64,000 bases of DNA, taken from NCBI GenBank assembly GCA_937879855.1, contig CALFMO010000054.1, positions 1 through 64,000 on the forward strand, written 5' to 3'. Positions 7,999 through 17,240 of the stretch are shown one piece after another (the stretch's first letter is position 1; each line of letters starts with the position of its first letter). The notes under the pieces are model-generated. The model ran no database searches. It had not been told where the DNA came from and saw nothing but the letters and a program-made list of their open reading frames with translations. Both the position numbers and the translations under genes were made by a program. This DNA comes from an uncultured Acidobacteriaceae bacterium (lineage in GTDB: Bacteria > Acidobacteriota > Terriglobia > Terriglobales > Acidobacteriaceae).

Positions 7999-9609
7999 AT
8001 GTCAAATATTCCACTGATTATGTTTCTGGTGTTCATTGCGATCACCCTGGGCATTACCTACTGGGCTTCGAAGCGATCGGCGGGCGCGAGCGCGTACTTT
8101 GCGGCGAGCCGGCAAATCAAAGGATGGCAGAACGGAATTGCGGTGGCCGGCGATTACATGAGCGCGGCGTCGTTCCTGGGGATCGCGGGAATTATCGCGT
8201 TCCAGGGCTACGACGGCTTTATGTTTTCGGTGGGCTGGCTGGTCGCGTATCTGACGGTGCTGTTGGTGATCGCCGAACCGCTGCGGAATGCGGGCAAGTA
8301 CACCATGGCAGACGTGCTGGCGTACCGGTTGAAGCCGAGGCCGGTGCGGGCCATGGCGTCAGTGAGCACGCTGACGGTGAGCACGTTTTATATGATCGCG
8401 CAGATGGTGGGCGCCGGCGCGCTGGTGAAACTGCTGCTCGGCGGATATGTGACGTACAACAAGGCGGTGATCGGGGTGGGAATCCTGATGATTGTCTATG
8501 TAGTGTTCGGAGGGATGCTGGCGACCACTTGGGTGCAGATCATCAAAGCGATTCTGCTGATGGCAGGGACGTTCCTGCTCAGCATTTTGGTGATGGCGCA
8601 CTTCCACTTCAGCTTTGGGGAATTTTTTGGAGCCATCTCCCACGTGACCTATCACGATGCGAAAGGGGCAACCGTGGTCAAGGACTTCCTACAGCCCGGG
8701 CTTCGTTATAAGCCGCCATACGGGCCGCTGGATTTGATTTCGCTGGGACTGGCGTTGATCTTCGGGACGGCGGGACTGCCGCACATTCTGGTTCGGTTTT
8801 ATACCGTTCCCGACGCCAAGACGGCGCGGCATAGCGTGGTGTGGGCGATGGTGCTGATCGGCAGTTTCTACATCATGACCACGTTCCTGGGATTTGGCGC
8901 GGCGACCATCGTGGGCCCGGACTTCATCAAGACGCACGGGGGCACGAACATGAGCGCGCCGCTGCTGGCGAATGCGTTGGCCGGGTCGATTTTCTTTGCG
9001 TTCATTTCGGCGATCGCGTTTGCCACGATCCTGGCGGTGGTGGCGGGATTGACCATCAGCGCGACAACTTCTTTCTCGCACGATTTCTGGACCAACGTGA
9101 TTCATAACGGAGTCGAGCGCAAGCCGGGAGAAGAAGTGATGGTGGCGCGCATCTCGGCGTTTGTGGTGGGCGCGGTGGCGATTGGGATTGCCATCGTGCT
9201 GGGCCCGACTGCGAACGTTGCGTTCCTGGTGGCGCTGGCGTTTGCGGTGGCGGCGTCGGCGAACCTGCCGGTGATTGTGCTGTCGATTTTCTGGCGACGG
9301 TTCAATACGCTGGGCGCGGTTTCGGGGCTAGTCGTGGGACTGCTCGCGTCGATTGGGCTGATCCTGATTGGTCCAAGCTTGATGGGCATCGATCCGCCGA
9401 CGGTGACAGGAACGGCGCGGCACCTGATTCAGGCGAAGCCATGGTTCCCGCTGGAGAATCCCGGGATTTTGAGTATTCCGTTGGGATTCATCGGCGCGAT
9501 CTTGGGCACGCTCATCAGTAACGAACCTTCGTCACAGGTTAAGTTCAACGAACTGCTGGTTCGTTCGAACACTGGGTTGGGAGCGGAGAAGGCGGTGGCG
9601 GCTCACTAA
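7999..9609 (+). CDS. actP: Cation/acetate symporter ActP
   Basis: A 536-residue sodium:solute symporter (SSS family) with about 13 transmembrane helices that imports acetate and related short monocarboxylates. The family start (MFLVFIAITLGITYWASKRS), the loop DYMSAASFLGIAGIIAFQGY and the F-G-T-A-G-L-P-H-I-L-V-R-F-Y segment are those of ActP. It follows the DUF485 gene by 3 bp and is divergent from acetyl-CoA synthetase, forming an uptake-plus-activation locus. Length is normal and the frame is intact, unlike acs. Confidence 0.92.
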   Translation: MSNIPLIMFLVFIAITLGITYWASKRSAGASAYFAASRQIKGWQNGIAVAGDYMSAASFLGIAGIIAFQGYDGFMFSVGWLVAYLTVLLVIAEPLRNAGKYTMADVLAYRLKPRPVRAMASVSTLTVSTFYMIAQMVGAGALVKLLLGGYVTYNKAVIGVGILMIVYVVFGGMLATTWVQIIKAILLMAGTFLLSILVMAHFHFSFGEFFGAISHVTYHDAKGATVVKDFLQPGLRYKPPYGPLDLISLGLALIFGTAGLPHILVRFYTVPDAKTARHSVVWAMVLIGSFYIMTTFLGFGAATIVGPDFIKTHGGTNMSAPLLANALAGSIFFAFISAIAFATILAVVAGLTISATTSFSHDFWTNVIHNGVERKPGEEVMVARISAFVVGAVAIGIAIVLGPTANVAFLVALAFAVAASANLPVIVLSIFWRRFNTLGAVSGLVVGLLASIGLILIGPSLMGIDPPTVTGTARHLIQAKPWFPLENPGILSIPLGFIGAILGTLISNEPSSQVKFNELLVRSNTGLGAEKAVAAH

Positions 9610-9617
9610 GTAGTAAC

Positions 9618-9648
9618 CCCACTTCTCGCAAAGGACGCGAGAAATGGG
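9618..9648. repeat. Hairpin repeat, copy 2
   Basis: CCCACTTCTCGCAAAGGACG then CGAGAAATGGG: TTCTCGC/GCGAGAA stem with a 7-nt loop, extended by CCCA/TGGG. It matches the copy at 7272-7303 and stands directly after the actP stop. Confidence 0.75.
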
Positions 9649-9696
9649 CCATTCGGCATGGGCTGTGGGTTCGCGAATATGCTAGATTGAGTTCGC

Positions 9697-9772
9697 GGGC
9701 CCATAGCTCAACGGTTAGAGCAGCAGACTCATAATCTGTTGGTTCTAGGTTCAAATCCTAGTGGGCCCACCA
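9697..9772 (+). tRNA. tRNA with CAU anticodon (Met, possibly Ile2)
   Basis: A 76-nt tRNA with encoded CCA. The acceptor stem GGGCCCA pairs fully with TGGGCCC, the D arm reads GCTC...GAGC, the anticodon loop is CTCATAA, and the T arm is CTAGG-TTCAAAT-CCTAG. The CAU anticodon gives Met; the same anticodon serves the AUA-reading tRNA-Ile after lysidine modification, and the GACTCATAATC context fits either. Confidence 0.95.
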
Positions 9773-9855
9773 GACAACCGAAGACACTGAGTCCCTCGCT
9801 CTGTTCGGGATTTCTCCTGCGGGCTCCCGCTTCGCTCACGCCGCAAGACAGCTCA

Positions 9856-9880
9856 AGTTCAAATCCTGGTGGGCCCATCA
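9856..9880 (+). repeat. Duplicated tRNA 3' end
   Basis: This 25-bp segment matches the 3' end of the CAU tRNA (9748-9772) at 22 of 25 positions, including GTGGGCCCA-CA. No other tRNA part precedes it. It looks like an old attachment-site remnant or a tRNA duplication fragment. Confidence 0.7.
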
Positions 9881-10044
9881 TAGCTTCCTCTCCTCTCCAA
9901 CAATCTCCATCTCAACACGCGTACTGCCCTCAGATTTACCAGTGTGGGGCGCTGTTCAGCGCTGGTCGTTGACACTCCAGAATGTGGGAAGTAGAGTGGC
10001 GTAGGTCTCTCAAGATAATCAGGAAACTCGGACAGGAGGCAGGG

Positions 10045-10506
10045 ATGCGGTCGAAGCTATTCTGGGCGGGGGCGTTGGTGTGTCTGGCCGCGACGTGCAG
10101 CCTGGCGCAGGATCCCACCAAGGTTGAGCCGAAGCATTATCGGAGAAATTTCGAGAATGAGCGCGTGGATGTCGTGTCAGTACACTACGGGCCGCATGAA
10201 AAGTCTGTGCTGCACGATCATCCGGGCGGAGTGGTGGTGAGTCTTACCGAAGCGCATCTGCGCTTTACCGATGAGAGTGGCAAGGTGCGCGAGGTTTACT
10301 CGAAGGCGGGAGAGGTGCGCTGGTATCCGCCGTTCAAGCATCGGGTGGAAAATCTGGGCGATACGGCCTACGACGCGGTTTACATTGGGGTGAAAGGTAA
10401 ACTGGCCGCGTCGAGTGGGGTCACGGGGCCTGCGACTGCGATGGACGAGGAAACCCGGAGGATCGTCGGGGAATATCTTTTGGCGTCGGGTCAGCCGTTG
10501 AAATGA
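10045..10506 (+). CDS. Secreted cupin-domain protein
   Basis: A 153-residue protein with a signal peptide (residues 1-21, ending CSLAQ) and a small cupin-like beta barrel. H-E-K-S-V-L-H-D-H-P-G-G supplies the metal-binding histidines of cupin motif 1, and PPFKHRVENLGD matches motif 2. Enzymatic role is unknown. The start at 10045 follows AGGAGGCAGGG. It is the first protein gene after the tRNA and has no obvious operon partner. Confidence 0.7.
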   Translation: MRSKLFWAGALVCLAATCSLAQDPTKVEPKHYRRNFENERVDVVSVHYGPHEKSVLHDHPGGVVVSLTEAHLRFTDESGKVREVYSKAGEVRWYPPFKHRVENLGDTAYDAVYIGVKGKLAASSGVTGPATAMDEETRRIVGEYLLASGQPLK

Positions 10507-10586
10507 AAGATCAGCCGCAGTCGGAATGATGCGGCGGCGCGAGGGCGCATCGGGCGAGACAGGGAAAATCAGGCTCGGAAAATTCG

Positions 10587-12068
10587 ATGAGGCCCCCTTC
10601 AGAAGAATCTCCTTCCTATCGGACCCAGGCAATCCTGCTCGGCGTTGTAAGCTTCTTCTCGTTTATTTATTTCTATGAGGGCGGGGGATGGAATCAGAAC
10701 TCCCGCTTCGATTTGCTGCGCGCCATTGTGGAGCGGCACACGTTGCAAATCGACGCCTACCACGAGAACACGCAGGACAAGGCGCACTTTCGGGGACATT
10801 ATTATTCCGATAAGGCGCCGGGGGTGGTGTTTCTGGCTTTGCCTTTTGCCCTCGGTGCCAGGCCTGCGTTGCGGACGGTGGGAGTGGATCCGGAATCGGT
10901 GCGCGGGTTGGTAGCGCTGTCGTATGTGGCGAGTGCGGGAGCGGTCGCATTGCCGACTGCGCTGGCGGCTGTGTGCTTGTTTTTTCTGGGGCTACGATTC
11001 GGAGAAGGCTCGAGTGGCGCGGCATTTGCCGCGCTGGTGATGAGTCTGGGTACACCAATCTGGGCGTATGCGAGTTTGTTCTGGGCGCATGCTCTGGTGG
11101 GAGCGTGCCTGATCTTTGCGTTTGCAGCGGCATTGAAGTTGGGCGAGGGACAGTGCGCGCGCGCTGATTTCTTCTGGGGACTCGCGGTGGGAGTGACGGC
11201 GGGTTGGGCTACGGTGACGGAATATCCAGCGGCGCCGACTTCGGCGATATTGGCGGCGTTGGCATTGTCACAGGCGTGGCCTCGCGGGAATTTGACACGT
11301 TGGCGGGTGGTTGCGGGTGTGGGCCTCGGGGCAGGGGTTTGCATCGTCGTGCTGCTCGGCTACTTACACGCGGCGTTTGGGACGTTTCGTCCGAGCTATG
11401 CGTACTACGATCCGAACTCTTTTTCCTTTATGCAGCGGCAGGGGTATTTGGGATTGACTTATCCTCATCCTGACCGGCTGCTGAAAATTTTGTTCGGGTG
11501 CTCGCGTGGAATGTTCTTTGCTTCGCCGGTGATGCTGGCCGCGCCCATCGGACTTTGGTGGCTGGGAAAAGAGAAGGCTCATCGCGCAGCGGCGGTTGCG
11601 GCAGGTGCGATTGTGGCCTATTACTTTTTGTTTAACGCTTCATTCTACTGGTGGAAGGCGGGATTGTCGTTCGGGCCGCGGTATGCGGGCGCGAGTATTC
11701 CGTTGCTGTACGTGGGGCTGGCAGTGGCATGGGGACGGGCCACGCCAACGTGGCGGCGGGTGCTGATGGGATTGGCGCTGTGCAGTGTGCTCGTGGCGCT
11801 GATGGTGGTTGCGACGAGTTCGCAATTGTCGATGCAGGATCGTTGTCCGTTGGTGCATGCGGTGTGGCCGGCGTTTTGGTCGGGGCAGGTCGCGTCGAAT
11901 CGCGAGTCGATGTTGACGGTTGGGGAGGCGGGTTCGGGGGCATTCAATCTGGGTCAGTTGGCGGGATTGCGGGGATTGGAGAGTTTGATTCCGTTGTTAG
12001 CGGTGTGGGCCGTGGCGGCGGTTGGTTGGTGGCGGACGGGAAGCGGGGAAGAACGGCCGTGTGAATAA
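10587..12068 (+). CDS. Multi-pass membrane protein, GT-C glycosyltransferase-like
   Basis: A 493-residue protein with about 11 hydrophobic segments. After a first helix (AILLGVVSFFSFIYFYEGG) comes a periplasmic-type loop with the acidic pair FDLLRAIVE and YYSDKAPG. This layout, an early acidic loop in a polytopic protein, resembles GT-C (PMT/RgtA-like) glycosyltransferases that use lipid-linked sugars. The exact family is not recognised. No polysaccharide genes are adjacent. Start ATG at 10587 has GGAAAA upstream. Confidence 0.5.
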   Translation: MRPPSEESPSYRTQAILLGVVSFFSFIYFYEGGGWNQNSRFDLLRAIVERHTLQIDAYHENTQDKAHFRGHYYSDKAPGVVFLALPFALGARPALRTVGVDPESVRGLVALSYVASAGAVALPTALAAVCLFFLGLRFGEGSSGAAFAALVMSLGTPIWAYASLFWAHALVGACLIFAFAAALKLGEGQCARADFFWGLAVGVTAGWATVTEYPAAPTSAILAALALSQAWPRGNLTRWRVVAGVGLGAGVCIVVLLGYLHAAFGTFRPSYAYYDPNSFSFMQRQGYLGLTYPHPDRLLKILFGCSRGMFFASPVMLAAPIGLWWLGKEKAHRAAAVAAGAIVAYYFLFNASFYWWKAGLSFGPRYAGASIPLLYVGLAVAWGRATPTWRRVLMGLALCSVLVALMVVATSSQLSMQDRCPLVHAVWPAFWSGQVASNRESMLTVGEAGSGAFNLGQLAGLRGLESLIPLLAVWAVAAVGWWRTGSGEERPCE

Positions 12069-12354
12069 TAGCCGTTCCGTTACGCGTCCCGGGAGTTTGC
12101 GTGTGGCGTTTCTTTCGCCCCTTCCGGGGCTTGGTCATTTCCCATTCCGTACCCACAGCTTGCGCTGTGGGCTGCATTCTTTCGCCGCTTTTGCGGCTGT
12201 CGAGATCGCTTACTGCCGCTGCGCTGGTGTGCAGATCGCTTATCGCCGCTGCGCTTCACAGATCGCCTATCCCGCTGAGCGCCTGAGCGGACCGAGGTGC
12301 ACGGCTCGCTCCTGAGGCTCTGTTCTCCGTGTAAGATAATCTTTTGGGTATCTT
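12069..12354. repeat. Degenerate repeats in an intergenic stretch
   Basis: About 285 bp without a gene. Palindromes CCCACAGCTTGCGCTGTGGG (12149-12168) and CGCCGCTTTTGCGGC are followed by three diverged copies of a 25-30 bp unit starting AGATCGC near 12202, 12232 and 12259. I see no promoter that I would defend. Confidence 0.6.
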
Positions 12355-12726
12355 ATGGCGGAAGTGCGGACGGTGGCGGCGGAGATTGAGTTGCTTCGCG
12401 GAGTGTACGCAGCGTTCAACCGGCGTGAGATCGAGACGGTGCTCGCTGTGATGCATTCCAGTGTCGATTGGCCGAATGGCATGGAGGGTGGACGCGTGCT
12501 GGGGACCGCTGCGGTGCGGGACTACTGGACACGTCAGTTTGGGGTGCTTGATCCGCGCGTGGAGCCGCAGAAATTCACTCGCGAACCTGACGGAAGGATT
12601 GCGATTGATGTGCACCAGGTGGTTCACGACCGGGCAGGGAAGCTGCTGGTGGATCACATGGTGCAGCATGTGTACGAGATTCGGGATGGCCTGATTCAAA
12701 GCATGGAAATTCGGGATTCGCACTAA
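12355..12726 (+). CDS. SnoaL-like / NTF2-fold protein
   Basis: A 123-residue protein with the order expected of the NTF2-like alpha+beta cone: an N-terminal helix (LLRGVYAAFNRREIETVLAV), M-H-S-S-V-D-W-P-N, then four strands ending in V-Y-E-I-R-D-G-L-I-Q-S-M-E. Family members include small hydrolases, isomerases and binding proteins; no activity can be assigned. It lies 20 bp before yggX in the same direction and may be cotranscribed with it. Confidence 0.75.
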   Translation: MAEVRTVAAEIELLRGVYAAFNRREIETVLAVMHSSVDWPNGMEGGRVLGTAAVRDYWTRQFGVLDPRVEPQKFTREPDGRIAIDVHQVVHDRAGKLLVDHMVQHVYEIRDGLIQSMEIRDSH

Positions 12727-12746
12727 TTCAAATTTTGAGGGATATC

Positions 12747-13022
12747 ATGGCGCACAATGTTTTTTGCGTGAAGTTCAAGAAGGAAATGCCGGGGCTGGAT
12801 GAGCCTCCGTTTGACAACGAGTTGGGACAGAAGGTGTACGACAACGTCTCGCAGGAAGCTTGGAGGATGTGGACAGAACATTGCAAGATGCTGCTGAATG
12901 AATACCGGCTGAATCCGGCGAGGCGTGAAGATCAGGAAGTTATCGTGAAGCAGTTGGAGCAATTTTTCTTCGGGGAAGGATCGGCTAAGCCGAAGGAGTA
13001 TGTGCCGCCTGCGGAGAAGTGA
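12747..13022 (+). CDS. yggX: Fe(2+)-trafficking / oxidative-damage protection protein YggX
   Basis: A 91-residue protein matching YggX over its full length: V-F-C-V-K-F-K-K-E at the N-terminus with the conserved cysteine, ELGQKVYDNVSQEAWRMW, MLLNEYRLNP and a C-terminal EYVPP. YggX helps protect iron-sulfur clusters and limits iron-driven damage. The ATG at 12747 is chosen with TTGAGGG upstream; a TTG at 12735 is less likely. Identification is firm. Confidence 0.92.
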   Translation: MAHNVFCVKFKKEMPGLDEPPFDNELGQKVYDNVSQEAWRMWTEHCKMLLNEYRLNPARREDQEVIVKQLEQFFFGEGSAKPKEYVPPAEK

Positions 13023-13083
13023 TGGGGGCCGGAAACTTCTTCGACGGTCCGGGTGCTAAATTTCCAACATAAGTCAAAACCTC

Positions 13084-13103
13084 GGCGGGCAGGAGTGCCC
13101 GCC
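13084..13103. repeat. Palindromic repeat
   Basis: GGCGGGCA-ggag-TGCCCGCC, an 8-bp stem with 4-nt loop in the 238-bp gap between yggX and the convergent S53 peptidase gene. It belongs to the same dispersed hairpin family. Confidence 0.7.
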
Positions 13104-13260
13104 CCACATCACTTCAAAAGCTTTTCACCGCTGAGATCGCAGAGGCGACGCTGAGTACGCGGAGAAAACCTTAAATCTAAACTGGGGTCAAAGTACTTTC
13201 CGCCCTGCACTAATCTTTCCCACACTACCCTTTCCCTATACGCCTTCCCACTATGAGTCG

Positions 13261-15753
13261 TTACTGCACTACCAGTTGGAAGGTGGTGGATTCGGTGGGG
13301 GCGCCTGGGGAACTGGCACTTACGGTAATCGCGTAATTTCCCTTTGTAGTTCCGCCGGTGCGATTGGTCGCGCTGCTGCCGCCGCATGAGGCCAGCCAGA
13401 GGGTTGAAAATCCCAAAGCCACAATCAATCCCAGGAAGCGAATGCCTCGCAGCGAAGCGCGGCACATCCCGGCTGTAAATACGATGCCCAGCAATCCGGG
13501 CAACAACGCGGCGTAGAAAATTGGCGTGCCGCGATCGGAGTGTTGGAGCGATCCGATTGTGGGGGCGGTGGTCGTGATGTTGAAACTGACCTGCCCTGAG
13601 GTGTTGACTTGGGCAGGGACGTTGCAGACGGATCCGGGCGCCGGGTCGCTGCAGGTGAAGGTGACCGTACCGGAGAAACCGCTGGCGAAAGTTACGTTGA
13701 CCGTGGCATTCACGTTCGCGCCCTGCGTTACCTGGAAGGTTGGAGCGGTGGATGCGAGGGTAAACATCGGCGTTTCCGTGGCGAGCCAGGCGGTGGCAAG
13801 CTTGTCGGCGTCCACAGAACCGAGGCCGGTGACCTGGTCGTAGCCAGTGCCGGCAGTGAAGCCGATCTGAGTGGTGCCCGAGGGACAATTAATCGTCCCA
13901 CTGGTGCAGGGGACCATGTTATTGCCCGAGGTCACATCATGAAATGCCGAGGGAGTAGAAGCGGCGAATGAGTAAAGGTTGGGATTCACGTTTCCCAGGC
14001 CACTGGTGCCGAGGGCCTGGTTGACAAGAGCGAGAATGGCTGAAAAAGTCGGCGCGGCGACTGAGGTTCCGCCGACCACGTTGAAAGTCCCGCCCGTGCC
14101 GGTTCGGAAACCCGAGGTGCAGCTCGCCTGGATCGAACCGTCGGAAGCGTCCTCGGAGCAGACCAGGTAGCCATCATGATTGGGTGAAGAAGCAATCGAG
14201 AGATCCGGAACGTCGCGCTTGCCATCGGCCGGAACGCCAGTCCCCGTCTGCCAACTCGGTTTTGCGAAGAAGATGCTGGCGCCGCCACCGGAGGCCGATA
14301 TCGTACCGCCGGGAGTAGCGAGGTCGGCAACGGTGTCATTCCAGGCTACTTCCGGAATGTAGGAAAGTGCCGACGAGATGGTGTCGACGCTCCCAGTGGT
14401 GCCGGACCAATAAGTGGTGGCATTGGCATTGGTCTTGGGAGCGGTTCCGGTCAGCGTGCCAGCAGCGTCGCCGTTGAACGTGTTGCCACCCATGCCGGTG
14501 ACTTCGGGAATCGCCGCGGGAATGTCAACCGCCAAGCCTTGTGTCGCCGAAGCGCCACTTGAGTCGGTGCTATTTGGCTCGCAGTCCGCGGCACCGAAAT
14601 CCCCAGAGGCGGCCGCAATGGTTTGGCCCTGGGCGTTCGCTTGTTGGGCCCATCCCTGAACCGTCGAGGCAAAAGCCGGGCCCACTCCCGACTGACCTGT
14701 TGCACCGCCTTCGCAAAAACCATAGCTGGTACTAATAAATGGCGCGACTTTATTTTGCACGGCGTAGTCGAGGGCATCCCAGACACTTTTTCCGTTGCGG
14801 CTGGTACAAGTATCCCCGCTACTCAGTCCGGCATAGACGAAGACAATGGTCGCGTTTTTAGCCACGCCGCCTGACCACTCAAGATCCAGATCGGACTCGC
14901 CTTCATCGCCGGCACATCGTGTGGAGGTCGTAGTCGGGAGCACAACCATCTGCACCGTGCTTGCGGGCAGGCCGGCGGCGCTGCGGAAATTGTTGAGGTC
15001 GGTAGTGTTGACGCTGCTCTGTCCGATGATGGCAATCTTCTGGCCGGTGCCATCGCTACCGGCGCTGTACAAGGGCGCTACGTCATAGATAGTGGCGAAG
15101 TCGCCCGGCGTGATGAAGTGATTGCCGCTAACGTAGGAGGTTAGATGGGGCCGGACTTTTGCCCGCGGTTTGGGGGCGAAGTCGTGAAGATGTCCGATGG
15201 CCAGCACTGATCCCGCGAGTGCGGCCGGCACCGATGGGTTGGTGGCGTTGGCGAAATGGATCTCGCCATTCACCAGGTAGTTGTGTATTTCGGTCTGAAA
15301 CGTTACCTCAACCTGCGAAACAGTTCCGTCGAAAGAAATCTCGTTGCGGCTGTTGGAAACCGAGGTGACCGCGAAACCCTGGGATTGCAGCCAGGCGGAA
15401 ACGCGCTGGATGTCGGCAGCGGTCATGCCGAAGCGGTCGGCGAACTGGGAGGGTGTGAGCCATTTGTGGTAGTTGGGAGACGAGCGATCCTGCTGCCGGG
15501 CCAGCAGGTTGTCGAGGTCCTGCTGCTGCGCAGTGGAGGGCCGGAATACCAGGGTAACCCCGTGAAGCATTTTGCTGGAGTCGGCGCGGCCGAGATCGGA
15601 GCGGGCCTGCGCAAAACCATGAACGTTGCCCTTCAGGGCGACCATCTGAGCGGCGTCGATTTCTCGCGGGATACGATCCGTTGTGGCGGCATAACTCGGG
15701 CCGGAAAAAAGGGCGATCAAAAATGCAAGCAACACCGACTTCACAAAGCGCAT
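13261..15753 (-). CDS. Secreted S53 (sedolisin/kumamolisin) peptidase
   Basis: An 830-residue precursor: signal peptide (residues 1-22, ending SYAA), a pro-kumamolisin activation domain to about residue 210, then the sedolisin catalytic domain. The catalytic Ser is in GGTSVAAPTF; E-G-E-S-D-L-D-L-E-W carries the Glu/Asp pair. After the peptidase come an Ig-like region, a hydrophobic helix, an R-rich stretch, a second hydrophobic stretch ending LWLASCGG, and a beta tail. The hydrophobic tail is a form seen on secreted Acidobacteriota proteins and may anchor the enzyme. Start at 15753 (GGAG upstream) rather than 15777. Such enzymes act on proteins at acid pH outside the cell. Confidence 0.87.
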   Translation of the reverse strand: MRFVKSVLLAFLIALFSGPSYAATTDRIPREIDAAQMVALKGNVHGFAQARSDLGRADSSKMLHGVTLVFRPSTAQQQDLDNLLARQQDRSSPNYHKWLTPSQFADRFGMTAADIQRVSAWLQSQGFAVTSVSNSRNEISFDGTVSQVEVTFQTEIHNYLVNGEIHFANATNPSVPAALAGSVLAIGHLHDFAPKPRAKVRPHLTSYVSGNHFITPGDFATIYDVAPLYSAGSDGTGQKIAIIGQSSVNTTDLNNFRSAAGLPASTVQMVVLPTTTSTRCAGDEGESDLDLEWSGGVAKNATIVFVYAGLSSGDTCTSRNGKSVWDALDYAVQNKVAPFISTSYGFCEGGATGQSGVGPAFASTVQGWAQQANAQGQTIAAASGDFGAADCEPNSTDSSGASATQGLAVDIPAAIPEVTGMGGNTFNGDAAGTLTGTAPKTNANATTYWSGTTGSVDTISSALSYIPEVAWNDTVADLATPGGTISASGGGASIFFAKPSWQTGTGVPADGKRDVPDLSIASSPNHDGYLVCSEDASDGSIQASCTSGFRTGTGGTFNVVGGTSVAAPTFSAILALVNQALGTSGLGNVNPNLYSFAASTPSAFHDVTSGNNMVPCTSGTINCPSGTTQIGFTAGTGYDQVTGLGSVDADKLATAWLATETPMFTLASTAPTFQVTQGANVNATVNVTFASGFSGTVTFTCSDPAPGSVCNVPAQVNTSGQVSFNITTTAPTIGSLQHSDRGTPIFYAALLPGLLGIVFTAGMCRASLRGIRFLGLIVALGFSTLWLASCGGSSATNRTGGTTKGNYAITVSASSPGAPTESTTFQLVVQ

Positions 15754-16021
15754 GGAGACTCCGGGGGGTATGGGCATATCCTTAGTATTTTTAGTGTATA
15801 ACGGCTCGTTCTTATTCGATCAGACTGTTGTACAGAAGGTTGTCTGGCTGACAAAAGATGACAAAGGTACGATGTTGAAAACCCGGCAATTGCACGAAAG
15901 TTCTGGCGAACGCAAAGGGACAACGTTGGTGGAAAGGGCCGTGAAAGCGGCACTAGAACCCTAGAAAACAGGTGGGATTCGGACCTGCTGGCCTTATACT
16001 TCCGGGTTGAATCGACCGCGC

Positions 16022-17158
16022 ATGAAACCTCCACCGGCCGCAAGAAACCGGCTTGCCTACATTGATTGGATGCGCGGATTGGCCTGCCTGCTGATGTTTC
16101 AGACGCATTGCTACGATTCCTGGCTCAGCCCGCAGGCGCGGCAAAGCCGCTTTTTCATGTACTCGCAGCTAGGAGGAACGTTTCCGGCCCCGCTGTTTCT
16201 GTTCCTTGCCGGAATTTCGTTTGCTTTGGTCACCGAAAAACTGCGACAGAGAAATCTTCCGCCGGGGGAGATCGCGCGCAGCACGATCCTTCGGGGGGCG
16301 GAAATCTTCGGCTTCGCATTACTGTTTCGCCTTCAGGAATTTCTGGTGGCTTGGGGATGGGCGCCCAAGAGCGACCTGCTGCGGGTTGACATTCTCAACA
16401 CCATCGGAATTTCGATGATGCTGATGGGAGTAGTCTGCTGGCTGGCTCTGGCGGTGAGGCGCGACCCAGGCAGGCGCACGGTTTTGGTGCTGACCGCCGG
16501 AGGAACGGCGCTGCTTATTTCTCTGCTGACCCCGCCGCTCTGGACTACGTGGCGACCAGACTGGCTCCCATGGCCAATCGAGTCTTACGTCAATGGCGTG
16601 CATAATCTTGGAATCCCGCAGTCACACCTGTTTCCCATTTTTCCGTGGACGGCCTTCGCGTTCGCGGGCCTGGCCGTGGGATTTATCCTGCAAAGCTCCT
16701 GGGCGCGAGCGCAGGGAGCGCGGACATTTTTCTTTTTCGGGCTAGCCGGCAGCGTGCTGGTGGAATTCGCACGTTGGCTCGATGCGCAGCCACGGCAACT
16801 TTATTCCGTCTACGATTATTGGCGTACCAGTCCGAGTTTTTTTCTGATCCGGGTCGGAATGTTGCTGGTGATCCTGAGCGCGAGCTATGCCTGGTGCCAC
16901 TGGGGCGCAGGCCAGTGGGGATTCAGTCCGCTCATGCTGCTGGGGCAGGCGTCGCTGCTGGTGTACTGGGTGCACATCGAGTTCGTCTACGGCCGCGTGT
17001 CGATCCTGCCGAAGCATGTTATGACCATCGGGGGCGCTTCCGTGGGATTGCTGATAATTTTTCTCGCGATGCTGGGTCTGGCTTACGTTCGCACCAAGAT
17101 GAAAGGCCGGGGTGCGGAAGTGCTGCCCTGGCTCAATCGGGTGCCAGCGCGGACTTGA
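16022..17158 (+). CDS. Membrane acyltransferase, HGSNAT-catalytic-domain-like
   Basis: A 378-residue inner-membrane protein with about ten helices. It begins R-L-A-Y-I-D-W-M-R-G-L-A-C-L-L-M-F, close to the D-x-x-R-G-x-x-x-x-x-M start of heparan-alpha-glucosaminide N-acetyltransferase-like proteins (DUF1624), followed by a histidine in QTHCYDSW and a P-A-P-L-F-L-F-L-A-G-I-S helix. Such proteins transfer acetyl groups across membranes to sugars; substrate here is unknown. ATG 16022 is preferred to the in-frame TTG at 16007. Divergent from the S53 peptidase across 268 bp. Confidence 0.72.
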   Translation: MKPPPAARNRLAYIDWMRGLACLLMFQTHCYDSWLSPQARQSRFFMYSQLGGTFPAPLFLFLAGISFALVTEKLRQRNLPPGEIARSTILRGAEIFGFALLFRLQEFLVAWGWAPKSDLLRVDILNTIGISMMLMGVVCWLALAVRRDPGRRTVLVLTAGGTALLISLLTPPLWTTWRPDWLPWPIESYVNGVHNLGIPQSHLFPIFPWTAFAFAGLAVGFILQSSWARAQGARTFFFFGLAGSVLVEFARWLDAQPRQLYSVYDYWRTSPSFFLIRVGMLLVILSASYAWCHWGAGQWGFSPLMLLGQASLLVYWVHIEFVYGRVSILPKHVMTIGGASVGLLIIFLAMLGLAYVRTKMKGRGAEVLPWLNRVPART

Positions 17159-17240
17159 ATGCTGCGTGGACTACCTTTAGTCTGCGTCGTCTAAGAGGTT
17201 CGCTGAGAACCAGCATTGACAGGAACCAAAAACAGGCGGT

